DNA of 64,000 bases from Flavobacterium macacae (GCF_003865365.1 NZ_RQVR01000005.1:1-64000), one strand, 5' to 3'; positions 25,536-33,808 are shown, counted from the first letter of the stretch. Numbers and translations: made by a program. The notes: a model not told the origin generated them from the sequence alone.

Positions 25536-25552
25536 TATCAACTTCACTTAAT

Positions 25553-26509
25553 TTATTGACAACTAGGATCCAAGTGTTTTTTCAAACCACCTGTTGTTCC
25601 TTGACAATTCGGAATCAAATCAAAAGGATATTTATTTCCAAAAGAATCTGACGTTTCAACTTTTGTAGTCACTCCGTCTCCATCATCATCGATATCAATA
25701 AAATTAGGAACTCCATCTCCATCTGTATCATCGTCATAAAAATCACCGTTTCCGTTCAAATCTTCATCCTTTGATAAAATTCCATCACGATCGTTATCTC
25801 TATATTGTAATGCGTGTAAATTAACTGTAAAAGCCAAACAAGAATAGGCTGGAACTCCCGGAGAAGAGGAATTGTAATATCCTAAACCAGAAGGAATAAA
25901 CATAACCGCAACACCATAATCTGTAAAAGCAGTATTTCCAGGGTTTGCAGGATCATCAGCAGCATTTCCTGTTTTGAATTCTGGTACAATATGCCCCCAA
26001 CCAGAAACAAGTTGATCCAAAATAAACCAAACCGGATTTGGTCTGTTATCAAATTCCACACCGTCAGCGATCAAGTGCCCTTTATATGTTACAAATGTAG
26101 AATCCATCTTTGTTGGAGATTCACCAACACCTTCTCTAATTTTCAAATAATAAATTTTGTAATCAACTGGATCTTCAATTCTTGTACCAATACCATCTAG
26201 AGCCACATTCACTCTTGCATCATTTTTAACAATTTTGCTTTGCAATGGGTATTCTTCTTGATCCCAGATTGAAACTTCAGTACCACCTTCCTCAATCTTT
26301 GTAATAGTAGGAACAGGATTTCCATTTGCATCTGTAGTAACCGTCAAATAATGTTCTTTTAAATAATCTTCAATCGAAGCAATATCAGTGGAATACTGAG
26401 TGGCACGGTCTCTTGGCGGTGCTATTGAAACATTATCATCATCTTTTTTACAACTAAAAAAGAGAGTACTTGAAATTATTGTTAGCAAAAGAAACTTAAT
26501 TCTGTTCAT
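25553..26509 (-). CDS. FKBP-type peptidyl-prolyl isomerase lipoprotein with Ca-binding repeats
   Basis: This 318-residue lipoprotein has a signal peptide ending in the lipobox at Cys20 (TLFFSC), followed by KKDDD, an acidic start of the kind that directs surface export in Bacteroidota. The middle (about 110-235) is an FKBP fold with VTYKGHLIADGVEFDNRPNP and MFIPSGLGYYNSSSPGVPAY. The C-terminal part has calcium-binding thrombospondin type 3-like repeats: DNDRDGILSKDEDLNGNGDF and DDDTDGDGVPNFIDIDDDGD. It probably assists folding of exported proteins. Confidence 0.9.
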   Translation of the reverse strand: MNRIKFLLLTIISSTLFFSCKKDDDNVSIAPPRDRATQYSTDIASIEDYLKEHYLTVTTDANGNPVPTITKIEEGGTEVSIWDQEEYPLQSKIVKNDARVNVALDGIGTRIEDPVDYKIYYLKIREGVGESPTKMDSTFVTYKGHLIADGVEFDNRPNPVWFILDQLVSGWGHIVPEFKTGNAADDPANPGNTAFTDYGVAVMFIPSGLGYYNSSSPGVPAYSCLAFTVNLHALQYRDNDRDGILSKDEDLNGNGDFYDDDTDGDGVPNFIDIDDDGDGVTTKVETSDSFGNKYPFDLIPNCQGTTGGLKKHLDPSCQ

Positions 26510-26588
26510 TATTCATAGATTTTAGAGGCGCAAGATACAATTTTGATTTATTTTTGTAAATAAATTAACGTAGATTTTCAGTTTTAGT

Positions 26589-26975
26589 ATGAGAGTAGAT
26601 AAATACTTATGGTGCGTTCGCTATTATAAAACCCGCAATATGGTTACCGAAGCGTGTAAAAAGAATCATATTACCGTGAATGGCCAAGTGGCAAAACCTT
26701 CTAAGGAAGTTTTCCCGACAGATAAAATAACTTTCAGGAAAGACCAAATTACCTATATAGTTACGGTCTTAGACATTCCAGATAATCGTGTGGGCGCAAA
26801 ATTGGTTGACATGTATAGAAAGGACGAAACTCCGGCCGAATCATTTGAGCATTTAGAATTATTAAAACTTTCAAAAGAACATTATCGAAAACACGGTGAA
26901 GGGCGGCCTACCAAAAAAGACCGCCGTGATCTCGAAGATTTTGGTTCTGATATTAAAGAAGAAGATTCAGAATAA
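26589..26975 (+). CDS. S4-domain RNA-binding protein (HslR-like)
   Basis: This 128-residue protein starts MRVDKYLWCVRYYKTRNMVT, followed by KKNHITVNGQVAKPSKEV, the S4 RNA-binding fold at about 1-50 as in the heat-shock protein Hsp15 (HslR), which binds stalled 50S subunits. The rest is charged and ends in acidic residues. It is divergent from the FKBP gene and precedes the phosphoribosyltransferase gene by 48 bases, possibly in one transcript. Confidence 0.88.
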   Translation: MRVDKYLWCVRYYKTRNMVTEACKKNHITVNGQVAKPSKEVFPTDKITFRKDQITYIVTVLDIPDNRVGAKLVDMYRKDETPAESFEHLELLKLSKEHYRKHGEGRPTKKDRRDLEDFGSDIKEEDSE

Positions 26976-27000
26976 TTCCATATAAAATAAAACAGTTTTT

Positions 27001-27008
27001 TATCTTTG
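27001..27008 (+). promoter_or_regulatory. Probable -7 element of the phosphoribosyltransferase gene
   Basis: TATCTTTG lies 15 bases before the ATG at 27024. No convincing -33 TTG is present. Confidence 0.4.
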
Positions 27009-27023
27009 GTAAAAATTAGCACA

Positions 27024-27521
27024 ATGAGCAAAAATATCATTCTTAACAATCAAGAAATAGAGCACAAAACCAGAAGAATCGCTTATCAAATCTACGAAAC
27101 CTTTGTAGAGGAAGAAGAAGTGGTCATCGCCGGAATTTCAAAAAGCGGTTATGTTTTTGCTGAAAAAATTGCCACTATGCTTTCTGCTATTTCTGAATTA
27201 AAAGTTTCGTTGTGCGAAGTTCATATTGACAAAAATAATCCGAGTAAAGAAATCACGACTTCATTAGATAAAAGCCAATATGAAAACAAAGGGCTGGTTT
27301 TGGTCGATGATGTCCTAAATTCAGGAACTGTTTTGGCTTACGGAATCCGATTTTTCCTTGATGTTCCCTTAAAGAAATTCAAAACGGCTGTTTTGGTAGA
27401 CAGAAATCACAAAAAATATCCTGTAAAAGCTGATTTTAAAGGAATCTCTTTATCCACTTCGCTTCAAGAACACGTTCAGGTGGTTTTTGAGAAAGACGAC
27501 AATTACGCTTATTTAAGCTAG
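27024..27521 (+). CDS. Phosphoribosyltransferase (PyrR-like)
   Basis: This 165-residue cytoplasmic enzyme has a type I PRTase fold. The PRPP-binding motif is VLVDDVLNSGT at 92-102, with the preceding GISKSGYVFAEKIA loop. The order and length recall PyrR/uracil phosphoribosyltransferase proteins, but a specific base cannot be assigned. ATG at 27024 is preferred; an in-frame GTG six codons upstream overlaps the likely promoter. Its last 9 bases overlap the 3' end of aroK on the other strand. Confidence 0.87.
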   Translation: MSKNIILNNQEIEHKTRRIAYQIYETFVEEEEVVIAGISKSGYVFAEKIATMLSAISELKVSLCEVHIDKNNPSKEITTSLDKSQYENKGLVLVDDVLNSGTVLAYGIRFFLDVPLKKFKTAVLVDRNHKKYPVKADFKGISLSTSLQEHVQVVFEKDDNYAYLS

Positions 27522-28031
27522 CTTATCCACTATATCATTTACCACCTCTCCCACTGATTTATCATCTATGGAAATCTTATGCGTAGCCTGGTTGTAGTAA
27601 AAACTGCGGTCAAAAAGATGTTTTGCAATATATTCTTTCATATCTTCTTCACTTTGTTCCGCAATCAACGGACGGTTTTCTTTTATCGAAATCAACCTCC
27701 CATAAAGTGTCTCAATAGAACCTTTCAAATAAAAGGAAGCCACGTTTTCTCCCTTCAGCATTTGATGATTATTGGCATAACAAGGAGTTCCTCCGCCCAA
27801 ACTGATGATCAATTTCTCGTCAGAAGCCATCAATTCTTTAAAAATTTCATGTTCTAATTTTCTAAAATAAAGTTCTCCTTTGGTGTCAAAAATAGTTTTG
27901 ATCGACAAATTAGTGCGATTTTCGATAATTTTATCCAAATCCAGAACCTTGATTTTCGTTTTTTCAGACAACGATTGTGCAATTGTTGACTTTCCGGAAC
28001 CCATATAACCTAATAATACAATTTTTGTCAT
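27513..28031 (-). CDS. aroK: Shikimate kinase
   Basis: The enzyme phosphorylates shikimate in the chorismate pathway. The 172-residue protein has Walker A GYMGSGKST at 8-16, the shikimate-binding FRKLEHEIF, the GGGTPCY motif and the lid region around RLISIKENRPLIAE. All are normal for the family. It is convergent with and overlaps the phosphoribosyltransferase gene by 9 bases. Confidence 0.95.
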   Translation of the reverse strand: MTKIVLLGYMGSGKSTIAQSLSEKTKIKVLDLDKIIENRTNLSIKTIFDTKGELYFRKLEHEIFKELMASDEKLIISLGGGTPCYANNHQMLKGENVASFYLKGSIETLYGRLISIKENRPLIAEQSEEDMKEYIAKHLFDRSFYYNQATHKISIDDKSVGEVVNDIVDKLA

Positions 28032-28102
28032 TGAAATAAATCCTTAAAAATTAAGGTGTTAAGAGATAATTAAAAAAAAAGACAAATTTAAAGCAATTTT
28101 AC

Positions 28103-28134
28103 TTGCAAAAATAAATAATAACGCCTTATATTTG
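28103..28134 (+). promoter_or_regulatory. Promoter of the tRNA cluster
   Basis: TTG at 28103-28105 and TATATTTG at 28127-28134 are separated by 21 bases, matching the Bacteroidota consensus. The element lies 24 bases upstream of the first tRNA. Confidence 0.7.
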
Positions 28135-28158
28135 CACCCGCATTCAAGGAAAGAAAAT

Positions 28159-28231
28159 GACTCGATAGCTCAGTTGGTAGAGCACATCACTTTTAATGAT
28201 GGGGTCCTGGGTTCGAGCCCCAGTCGGGTCA
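28159..28231 (+). tRNA. tRNA-Lys(TTT), copy 1
   Basis: The 73-base cloverleaf has acceptor stem GACTCGA / TCGGGTC, anticodon stem CATCA / TGATG around loop CTTTTAA (anticodon TTT), and a T arm with GGTTCGAGCCC. The discriminator is A; CCA is not encoded. Confidence 0.97.
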
Positions 28232-28271
28232 CAAAATGACCAGTCATTTAAAAACTTTTCCTTGAAGCAAT

Positions 28272-28344
28272 GACTCGATAGCTCAGTTGGTAGAGCACAT
28301 CACTTTTAATGATGGGGTCCTGGGTTCGAGCCCCAGTCGGGTCA
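28272..28344 (+). tRNA. tRNA-Lys(TTT), copy 2
   Basis: The sequence is identical to the first tRNA-Lys over all 73 bases and lies 40 bases downstream. The two are likely one transcript. Confidence 0.97.
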
Positions 28345-28352
28345 CAAGAAAA

Positions 28353-28385
28353 GAAAGTTATTTGCCTTGGTAGATAACTTTTTTT
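28353..28385 (+). terminator. Possible terminator after tRNA-Lys genes
   Basis: The stem AAAGTTAT / ATAACTTT is followed by a run of T residues. It ends only about 7 bases before tRNA-Leu. Confidence 0.65.
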
Positions 28386-28392
28386 CATTTTA

Positions 28393-28475
28393 GGCCACGT
28401 GGAGAAACGGTAGACTTGCCATCTTGAGGGGGTGGTGCTCGAAAGGGCGTGTGGGTTCAAATCCCACCGTGGTCA
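28393..28475 (+). tRNA. tRNA-Leu(GAG)
   Basis: The 83-base class II tRNA has acceptor stem GGCCACG / CGTGGTC, anticodon stem CCATC / GGTGG around loop TTGAGGG (anticodon GAG), a long variable arm, and a T arm with GGGTTCAAATCCC. CCA is not encoded. Its last 16 bases are repeated twice downstream. Confidence 0.92.
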
Positions 28476-28775
28476 CGAATAAATTCTTTAAAAGCAAAAA
28501 GGCGCCAAGTTTACTTGAGCGCTTTTTTATTGTAAAGGATTTTCAAAGCGGAGCTTTTTTGGGAAGGACGAAGTCAATCCCACCGTGGTCACGAATAAAT
28601 TCTTTAAAAGCAAAAAGGCGCCAAGTTTACTTGAGCGCTTTTTTATTGTAAAGGATTTTCAAAGCGGAGCTTTTTTGGGAAGGACAAAGTCAATCCCACC
28701 GTGGTCACGAATAAATTCTTTAAAAGCAAAAAGGCGCCAAGTTTACTTGAGCGCTTTTTTTTTACCATTTTTTCT
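28460..28775 (+). repeat. Three tandem copies of tRNA-Leu 3' end plus terminator (116-base unit)
   Basis: The unit starts with AATCCCACCGTGGTCA, the 3' end of tRNA-Leu, continues ACGAATAAATTC, and then has a hairpin terminator (28495-28529, 28611-28645, 28727-28763; stem AAGGCGC-AAGT / ACTT-GCGCTT). A spacer of about 45 bases follows. Copies begin at 28460, 28576 and 28692; the third stops after its terminator. Copies 1 and 2 differ by one base in the spacer (GGACGAAG against GGACAAAG). ORFs through this region are artefacts of the repeat. Confidence 0.93.
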
Positions 28776-28816
28776 AATTAAGTTGGCCCTTATCTTCTCG
28801 TTTAAGATAAATTCAC

Positions 28817-28824
28817 TACTTTTG
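28817..28824 (+). promoter_or_regulatory. Probable -7 element of the carotenoid regulator gene
   Basis: TACTTTTG lies 21 bases upstream of the ATG at 28846, matching TAnnTTTG. No -33 TTG at the usual spacing. Confidence 0.4.
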
Positions 28825-28845
28825 TTTAAGAAATTTTAAAAAACA

Positions 28846-29745
28846 ATGAACAGTATCAAAAGTGTTTTTAGCATCAAGGACTTAGAAAACCTTTCAGGAA
28901 TCAAAGCGCACACCATTAGGATCTGGGAGAAAAGATACAATATCTTAGAGCCGATGCGAACTGACACCAACATAAGGCTTTATGATATCGAAAACCTGCA
29001 AAAGCTGTTGAACATTACGCTTCTCCATAGCCATGGATATAAAATTTCTAAAATATCTAAGTTTCCGCCCGAAAAAATACCGCAATTAGTCAAAGGCATT
29101 ATTTCTGAAAAAAGCGCCAACAATCATGCCTTAAATGCGTTTAAAATGGCGATGATGAACTTTGACCAGCATCTTTTTTTAACTACTTATAATTCCTTGC
29201 TTGCCGAAAAATCATTCAGCGTTGTTTTTAATGAAATTTTTATCCCTTTATTGAATGAAATCGGAATGCTTTGGCAGATTGGCACCATCACGCCTTCCCA
29301 CGAACATTTCATTTCTTATCTGATTCGCCAGAAGCTCTTGAGCAATATTGAAAAATTACAGCTTCAAGAGCCTACAAATGACGAAAAAGTTTTTGTGCTG
29401 TATCTTCCTTCTAATGAAATTCATGAATTGGCACTAATTTACCTCAACTATGAAATATTATCACGAGGCTATAAAACCATTTACCTTGGACAATCTATTC
29501 CGATGGACAATTTGAAGGACTTTTCACAGTACTTTGAAAACACCATCTTTTTATCGTATTGGACGGTTTACCCTGAATTGGACGAAACAGACTCTTATGT
29601 CCAGAAATTTCAAAACGAAATTTTAACGGCTGATTCTTCTCAATTGTGGATTTTAGGAAAAATGACAAAATACATAAACCCTGAAAATCAAGATGATAGA
29701 ATCACCATTTTCCCAACGTTCCAAGAAGTATTAAACAAAATCTAA
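28846..29745 (+). CDS. MerR-family regulator with CarH/LitR-type B12-binding domain
   Basis: This 299-residue regulator has a MerR helix-turn-helix (FSIKDLENLSGIKAHTIRIW, then EKRYNILEP-R) at about 8-70. A helical bundle and Rossmann-like cobalamin-binding domain follow. The light-sensing signature of CarH, Trp then nine residues then Glu-His, is present as W143, E153 and H154. A further His at 193, in an EIHELA context, fits the expected lower cobalt ligand. In characterised CarH proteins, adenosylcobalamin-bound protein represses carotenoid genes in the dark and light releases it. crtI, crtB and crtZ follow on the same strand. Confidence 0.88.
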   Translation: MNSIKSVFSIKDLENLSGIKAHTIRIWEKRYNILEPMRTDTNIRLYDIENLQKLLNITLLHSHGYKISKISKFPPEKIPQLVKGIISEKSANNHALNAFKMAMMNFDQHLFLTTYNSLLAEKSFSVVFNEIFIPLLNEIGMLWQIGTITPSHEHFISYLIRQKLLSNIEKLQLQEPTNDEKVFVLYLPSNEIHELALIYLNYEILSRGYKTIYLGQSIPMDNLKDFSQYFENTIFLSYWTVYPELDETDSYVQKFQNEILTADSSQLWILGKMTKYINPENQDDRITIFPTFQEVLNKI

Positions 29746-29782
29746 ATTTTTCTTAAAACAAGAATTTTGTTTATCTTTTTCC

Positions 29783-29790
29783 TATATTTG
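29783..29790 (+). promoter_or_regulatory. Possible -7 element upstream of crtI
   Basis: TATATTTG lies 8 bases before the crtI ATG, in the 53-base gap after the regulator gene. The distance is short and no -33 element fits, so this is weak. Confidence 0.3.
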
Positions 29791-29798
29791 TTAAACAG

Positions 29799-31265
29799 AT
29801 GAAAAAAGACATAAAAATAATAGGTTCCGGTTTTTCTTCGCTTTCAGCGGCGTGTTATTTGGCAAAACAGGGACACACAGTTACGATTTACGAAAAAAAC
29901 CAAACCATTGGCGGACGAGCACGACAATTAAAACGAGACGGATTTACCTTTGATATTGGCCCAACCTGGTATTGGATGCCTGATGTTTTTGAACGGTTTT
30001 TTGCAGATTTTGACAAAAAACCTTCTGATTATTACGAACTTAAAAAACTTTCCCCAGCCTATCAGGTCTATTTTGGAATCAATGAATTTGTGACGATTTC
30101 AGATAATTTAGAAGAAATTGCAAACACATTTGAAAGCATTGAAAAAGGAAGTTCAGTCGCTTTAAAAAAATTTATGGCCGTGGCCAAAAGCAATTATGAC
30201 ATTGCCATAAAAGACTTGGTTTACAGACCTGGAGTTTCTCCTTTAGAACTGATTACTTTAGAAACGGCTAAGAAAATCAACAAATTTTTCGGAACAATTT
30301 CAAAAGACGTCAAAAGCAAATTCAAGAATAAAAAACTAATTCAAATTTTAGAATTTCCGGTATTGTTTTTGGGTGCAAAACCTTCTGACACGCCGTCATT
30401 TTACAGTTTTATGAATTATGCTGATTTTGGAATGGGCACCTGGCATCCGAAAAACGGAATGTATTCTGTGATTTTAGCTTTGGAAAAATTAGCTTTGGAA
30501 TTGGGCGTAAAAATTAACACCAACTCAAATATTGATAAAATCAGTGTCTATAATGGCAAAGCCGAAGGTCTTGTTGTCAACGGAAAAATTGTACAAGCGG
30601 ACCTTATTTTAAGCGGCGCCGATTACCATCATACGGAAACTTTACTTGATCAAAAGTACCGTATGTATTCAGAAAAATATTGGGAAAGCAAAACATTTGC
30701 TCCTTCTTCGCTCCTATTTTATGTCGGTTTTGATAAAAAAGTAAAAAATGTAGAACATCATTCGCTGTTTTTTGATGTAGATTTTGATATTCATGCAGAA
30801 GCGATTTATGATGATCCAAAATGGCCTGAAGAACCATTATTTTACGCCAGTTTTCCTTCAAAAACAGATTTGAATTGTGCTCCAGAAGGAAAAGAAGCCG
30901 GTATTTTCTTGATTCCGATTGCTCCTGGAATTGAAGACACACCTGAAATAAGAGAGAAATATTTTGAAATCATTATGACTCGTTTTGAAAATTTAACCGG
31001 GCAAGATTTAAAAAATAATGTTATATTTAAAGAATCATTTTGTGTCAAAGACTTTATCAAAGATTATAATTCTTATAAAGGAAATGCATATGGTTTGGCA
31101 AATACGCTTTTTCAGACGGCTTTTTTAAGGCCAAAATTGAAAAGCAATAAGGTCAAAAATTTATATTTTACAGGTCAATTGACCGTTCCTGGCCCCGGAG
31201 TTCCGCCAGCTCTAATCTCTGGGAAATTGGTTGCTGAGCTGATCAAAAAGAATAAATCATACTAA
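29799..31265 (+). CDS. crtI: Phytoene desaturase
   Basis: The FAD enzyme introduces double bonds into phytoene to make lycopene. The 488-residue protein starts with the dinucleotide-binding fold IIGSGFSSLSAACYLAKQGH, followed by GGRARQLKRDGFTFDIGPTW, and ends with the CrtI signature LYFTGQLTVPGPGVPPALIS. The length is usual for the family. It is followed 27 bases later by crtB in the carotenoid operon. Confidence 0.95.
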   Translation: MKKDIKIIGSGFSSLSAACYLAKQGHTVTIYEKNQTIGGRARQLKRDGFTFDIGPTWYWMPDVFERFFADFDKKPSDYYELKKLSPAYQVYFGINEFVTISDNLEEIANTFESIEKGSSVALKKFMAVAKSNYDIAIKDLVYRPGVSPLELITLETAKKINKFFGTISKDVKSKFKNKKLIQILEFPVLFLGAKPSDTPSFYSFMNYADFGMGTWHPKNGMYSVILALEKLALELGVKINTNSNIDKISVYNGKAEGLVVNGKIVQADLILSGADYHHTETLLDQKYRMYSEKYWESKTFAPSSLLFYVGFDKKVKNVEHHSLFFDVDFDIHAEAIYDDPKWPEEPLFYASFPSKTDLNCAPEGKEAGIFLIPIAPGIEDTPEIREKYFEIIMTRFENLTGQDLKNNVIFKESFCVKDFIKDYNSYKGNAYGLANTLFQTAFLRPKLKSNKVKNLYFTGQLTVPGPGVPPALISGKLVAELIKKNKSY

Positions 31266-31292
31266 AACATTGTCATTTTCAAACTACCACTA

Positions 31293-32132
31293 ATGAAAGC
31301 TATTTTTGACACCATCTCTTACGAATGCAGTCGCAATGTGACCAAGTCCTACAGCACTTCATTTTCTTCTGCTGTAAAAATGCTGGCGCCAAGCATTCGC
31401 CAAGACATTTACAACATCTATGGTTTTGTGCGTTTTGCAGACGAAATTGTGGACAGCTTTCACGACTATGACAAAGAAAATTTATTCGAACTTTTTAAGC
31501 AAGATTTTTATAGAGCATTGGAAAATAAGATCAGCTTAAACCCAATTTTAAATTCGTTTCAGCATACGGTCAGAAAGTATGACATTCCGCTGGAATTGGT
31601 TGACGCTTTTTTGAAAAGCATGAAGCTTGATCTTGTAAAAAACGAATATAAAACTACCGAAGAATACCAAGAATATATTTATGGCTCTGCTGATGTAGTG
31701 GGCCTGATGTGTTTGAAAGTATTTGTCAAAGGTGACGATAAAAAATACGAAGCGCTTAAAAATGGAGCGATGAAACTGGGTTCTGCATTTCAGAAAGTAA
31801 ACTTTTTAAGAGATTTGAAAGCTGATTTTGAAGGCTTGAGCCGTACTTATTTCCCGAATACGAACTTGAATCAATTAGACGAAATTTCAAAACAGCAAAT
31901 TATTGCAGAAATTGAGGCGGATTTTGAAGCAGGTTATGCAGGAATTCTAGAACTTCCGTTGGAAGCTAAATTTGGCGTTTATACCGCTTATGTTTATTAC
32001 AAAAAATTGCTTTCGAAATTAAAGAAAACGCCTTCTGCAGAAATTAAAAACGCTAGAATTCGAGTTCCTGATTATCAAAAATTTGGACTTTTTGCGAAGT
32101 GTTATTTCAATTATAAATTAAATATTATATAA
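31293..32132 (+). CDS. crtB: Phytoene synthase
   Basis: The enzyme condenses two geranylgeranyl diphosphates to phytoene. The 279-residue protein has the first aspartate-rich motif in GFVRFADEIVDSFHDYDK and the second in AFQKVNFLRDLKADFEGL, as in trans-isoprenyl diphosphate synthases of the CrtB family. It lies between crtI and crtZ with gaps of 27 and 12 bases. Confidence 0.94.
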   Translation: MKAIFDTISYECSRNVTKSYSTSFSSAVKMLAPSIRQDIYNIYGFVRFADEIVDSFHDYDKENLFELFKQDFYRALENKISLNPILNSFQHTVRKYDIPLELVDAFLKSMKLDLVKNEYKTTEEYQEYIYGSADVVGLMCLKVFVKGDDKKYEALKNGAMKLGSAFQKVNFLRDLKADFEGLSRTYFPNTNLNQLDEISKQQIIAEIEADFEAGYAGILELPLEAKFGVYTAYVYYKKLLSKLKKTPSAEIKNARIRVPDYQKFGLFAKCYFNYKLNII

Positions 32133-32144
32133 ATTTAAAATAGT

Positions 32145-32642
32145 ATGTGGATTCATATTTTGGTCTTTTTCCTGACGTTTATTTTTATGGAATTTATGGC
32201 TTGGTTTAGCCACAAATACATAATGCATGGTTTTATGTGGCATTTTCACGCAGACCATCACAAAAAAGACCACGATTCTTGGTTTGAAAGAAACGATGCT
32301 TTTTTTATCATTTATGCCGTAATCAGTATTGGATTTTTTCTTGCTTGGCGTTATGACGTTCTTGAAATTGGCTTGGCTATCGGTCTTGGTATTTTTGCTT
32401 ACGGCTGTGCGTATTTTATGGTTCACGATATTTTCATACACCAGCGCTTTAAAATGTTTAGAACTGCTGATAATCCTTACGCAAAAGCAGTCAGGCGCGC
32501 ACACAAAATGCACCACAAGCACACCGGAAAAGAAGACGGCGAATGTTTTGGAATGTTAGTCGTTCCCTTTAAATATTTCAGGGAAAGTTTTAAAAGCAAA
32601 ACAATTACTAAAAATAAAAACACTGCAGATACTCAACTTTAA
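32145..32642 (+). CDS. crtZ: Beta-carotene hydroxylase
   Basis: This membrane diiron enzyme hydroxylates the beta rings of carotene to give zeaxanthin. The 165-residue protein has about four hydrophobic segments and the histidine boxes HKYIMHGFMWHFHADHH, HDIFIHQRF and RRAHKMHHKHTGK. No lycopene cyclase (CrtY-like) gene is in the window, so cyclisation must be encoded elsewhere. This is the last gene of the operon, followed by a terminator. Confidence 0.94.
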   Translation: MWIHILVFFLTFIFMEFMAWFSHKYIMHGFMWHFHADHHKKDHDSWFERNDAFFIIYAVISIGFFLAWRYDVLEIGLAIGLGIFAYGCAYFMVHDIFIHQRFKMFRTADNPYAKAVRRAHKMHHKHTGKEDGECFGMLVVPFKYFRESFKSKTITKNKNTADTQL

Positions 32643-32664
32643 GCAATCCTCTTTTTATAAAAAC

Positions 32665-32700
32665 AAAAAAGCGTCTCGATATTTCAAGACGCTTTTTTTT
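32665..32700. terminator. Bidirectional terminator after crtZ
   Basis: The stem AAAGCGTCT / AGACGCTTT has A and T runs, between convergent operons. Confidence 0.9.
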
Positions 32701-32718
32701 AACTACACCAACCTAAAT

Positions 32719-33255
32719 TTATTGCGGAACCATTGCCTGCAACGGTTTCAACTGCTCTAAATCAATATTTGACTTTTTCAAGATGGAAAGCATTGTCATT
32801 ATTGACGCGGGATCCATATTATCACCCAAAACCCGCACGACCGCAAAGCCAGCTTCTTTTTTATTTGCATACAATACAAACTCGTCAATGGCATTGTCTT
32901 CTCCAACGAAATAAACCGCTCCACCTTCTTTTCCTGAACTGACTTTCATCAATTCTTGGTATTTTTTATCTTTCAAGATAGTTTGCAGTTTGGCTTTTTC
33001 TGATTCAAATTTTGCTTGATTTGTACCATCCGCTTTAAAAGCCAAAATGTTCATTTTTTCAATCGTTTTTAAGGCTTTATCTTCTTCGGCAGAAAGCTTG
33101 GTTTGTTCCAATTTCAAAATATTTGTGCTCAAATCGACAGCAATGAAATCATTTGATTCGGTACTTTCTACAAAGTATTTTTGAAGCGTAGGTTCTGAAT
33201 TACAGCCCAGCAACATTAAACTGAAGAAGGCTGTAAATAATGATATCTTTTTCAT
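32719..33255 (-). CDS. DUF4252 lipoprotein
   Basis: This 178-residue protein has a signal peptide ending in a lipobox (LMLLGC) and then a DUF4252-type domain, seen as the pattern ...LKTIEKMNILAFK, KYQELMKVSSGKEGGAVYFV and a C-terminal Leu-rich segment. It is the last of three DUF4252 genes downstream of an ECF sigma factor and a probable anti-sigma factor. The function of the family is not known to me. The lipid anchor, absent in its two paralogues, suggests attachment to a membrane. Confidence 0.82.
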   Translation of the reverse strand: MKKISLFTAFFSLMLLGCNSEPTLQKYFVESTESNDFIAVDLSTNILKLEQTKLSAEEDKALKTIEKMNILAFKADGTNQAKFESEKAKLQTILKDKKYQELMKVSSGKEGGAVYFVGEDNAIDEFVLYANKKEAGFAVVRVLGDNMDPASIMTMLSILKKSNIDLEQLKPLQAMVPQ

Positions 33256-33261
33256 AAGTGC

Positions 33262-33783
33262 TTATTTTTTTCCTTTTGTTCCTTTTTTTAATGCGTCACC
33301 ACCCGGAATATTCATTTTGTCTGTCAACATTGAAATTTCATTCAAATCAAAATTTCCAGTCAATGACATCAAAACCGTTTCGTCTTTGCCTCCGCCTTCA
33401 ATGAACATCAAAAGTTCTTTGACTTTGGTAGAACTTGCTCCAGATTTCACATAAATCTTGATGTTTTTTCCGCCATCGTTGACACGCATCAATTCTTCAA
33501 GCGCCGCCGTTTTTAAATATTTTGCAGACGTAACTTTCATATCAGCCGTGATCTTTGGACTTGAAGTCACGAAAACTTTCAGGCTTTCCAGTTTCTTGAC
33601 CAAATTCATATATTGCTGTGCCTCTTTGTCGTTTGACTTGACATTTCCCATCATTTCAAACATCTTTTTTCCAATGACAACTGCCGTCACGCCTTCTTCT
33701 CCATCATACTTGTCAAAAGCAGTTTGTCCAAAAAACAAAGACGGCATTAAAGTCAAAACGAGTATTGCTAAAATCTTTTTCAT
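33262..33783 (-). CDS. DUF4252 secreted protein (second)
   Basis: This 173-residue protein has a signal peptide (MKKILAILVLTLMPSLFFGQ) and the same domain as its neighbour at 33809 (GQ-AFDK--G-E-, then EELMRVNDGGKNIKIYVKSG and a VLMSLTGNFDLNEIS segment). The tail is basic (KKGTKGKK). It is probably periplasmic. It lies 6 bases upstream of the lipoprotein gene in the same operon. Confidence 0.85.
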   Translation of the reverse strand: MKKILAILVLTLMPSLFFGQTAFDKYDGEEGVTAVVIGKKMFEMMGNVKSNDKEAQQYMNLVKKLESLKVFVTSSPKITADMKVTSAKYLKTAALEELMRVNDGGKNIKIYVKSGASSTKVKELLMFIEGGGKDETVLMSLTGNFDLNEISMLTDKMNIPGGDALKKGTKGKK

Positions 33784-33808
33784 TTTCTTTTTCTTTTTTT
33801 TCGTGCGT

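Noticed and set aside
28424..28839. Two overlapping ORFs of 75-84 codons
   Set aside because: They read through tRNA-Leu and the 116-base tandem repeats, and their sequences repeat each other; they are products of the repeat, not genes.
32143..32700. A lycopene cyclase gene at the end of the carotenoid operon
   Set aside because: Only crtZ and a terminator are present; no CrtY-like sequence is seen on either strand.
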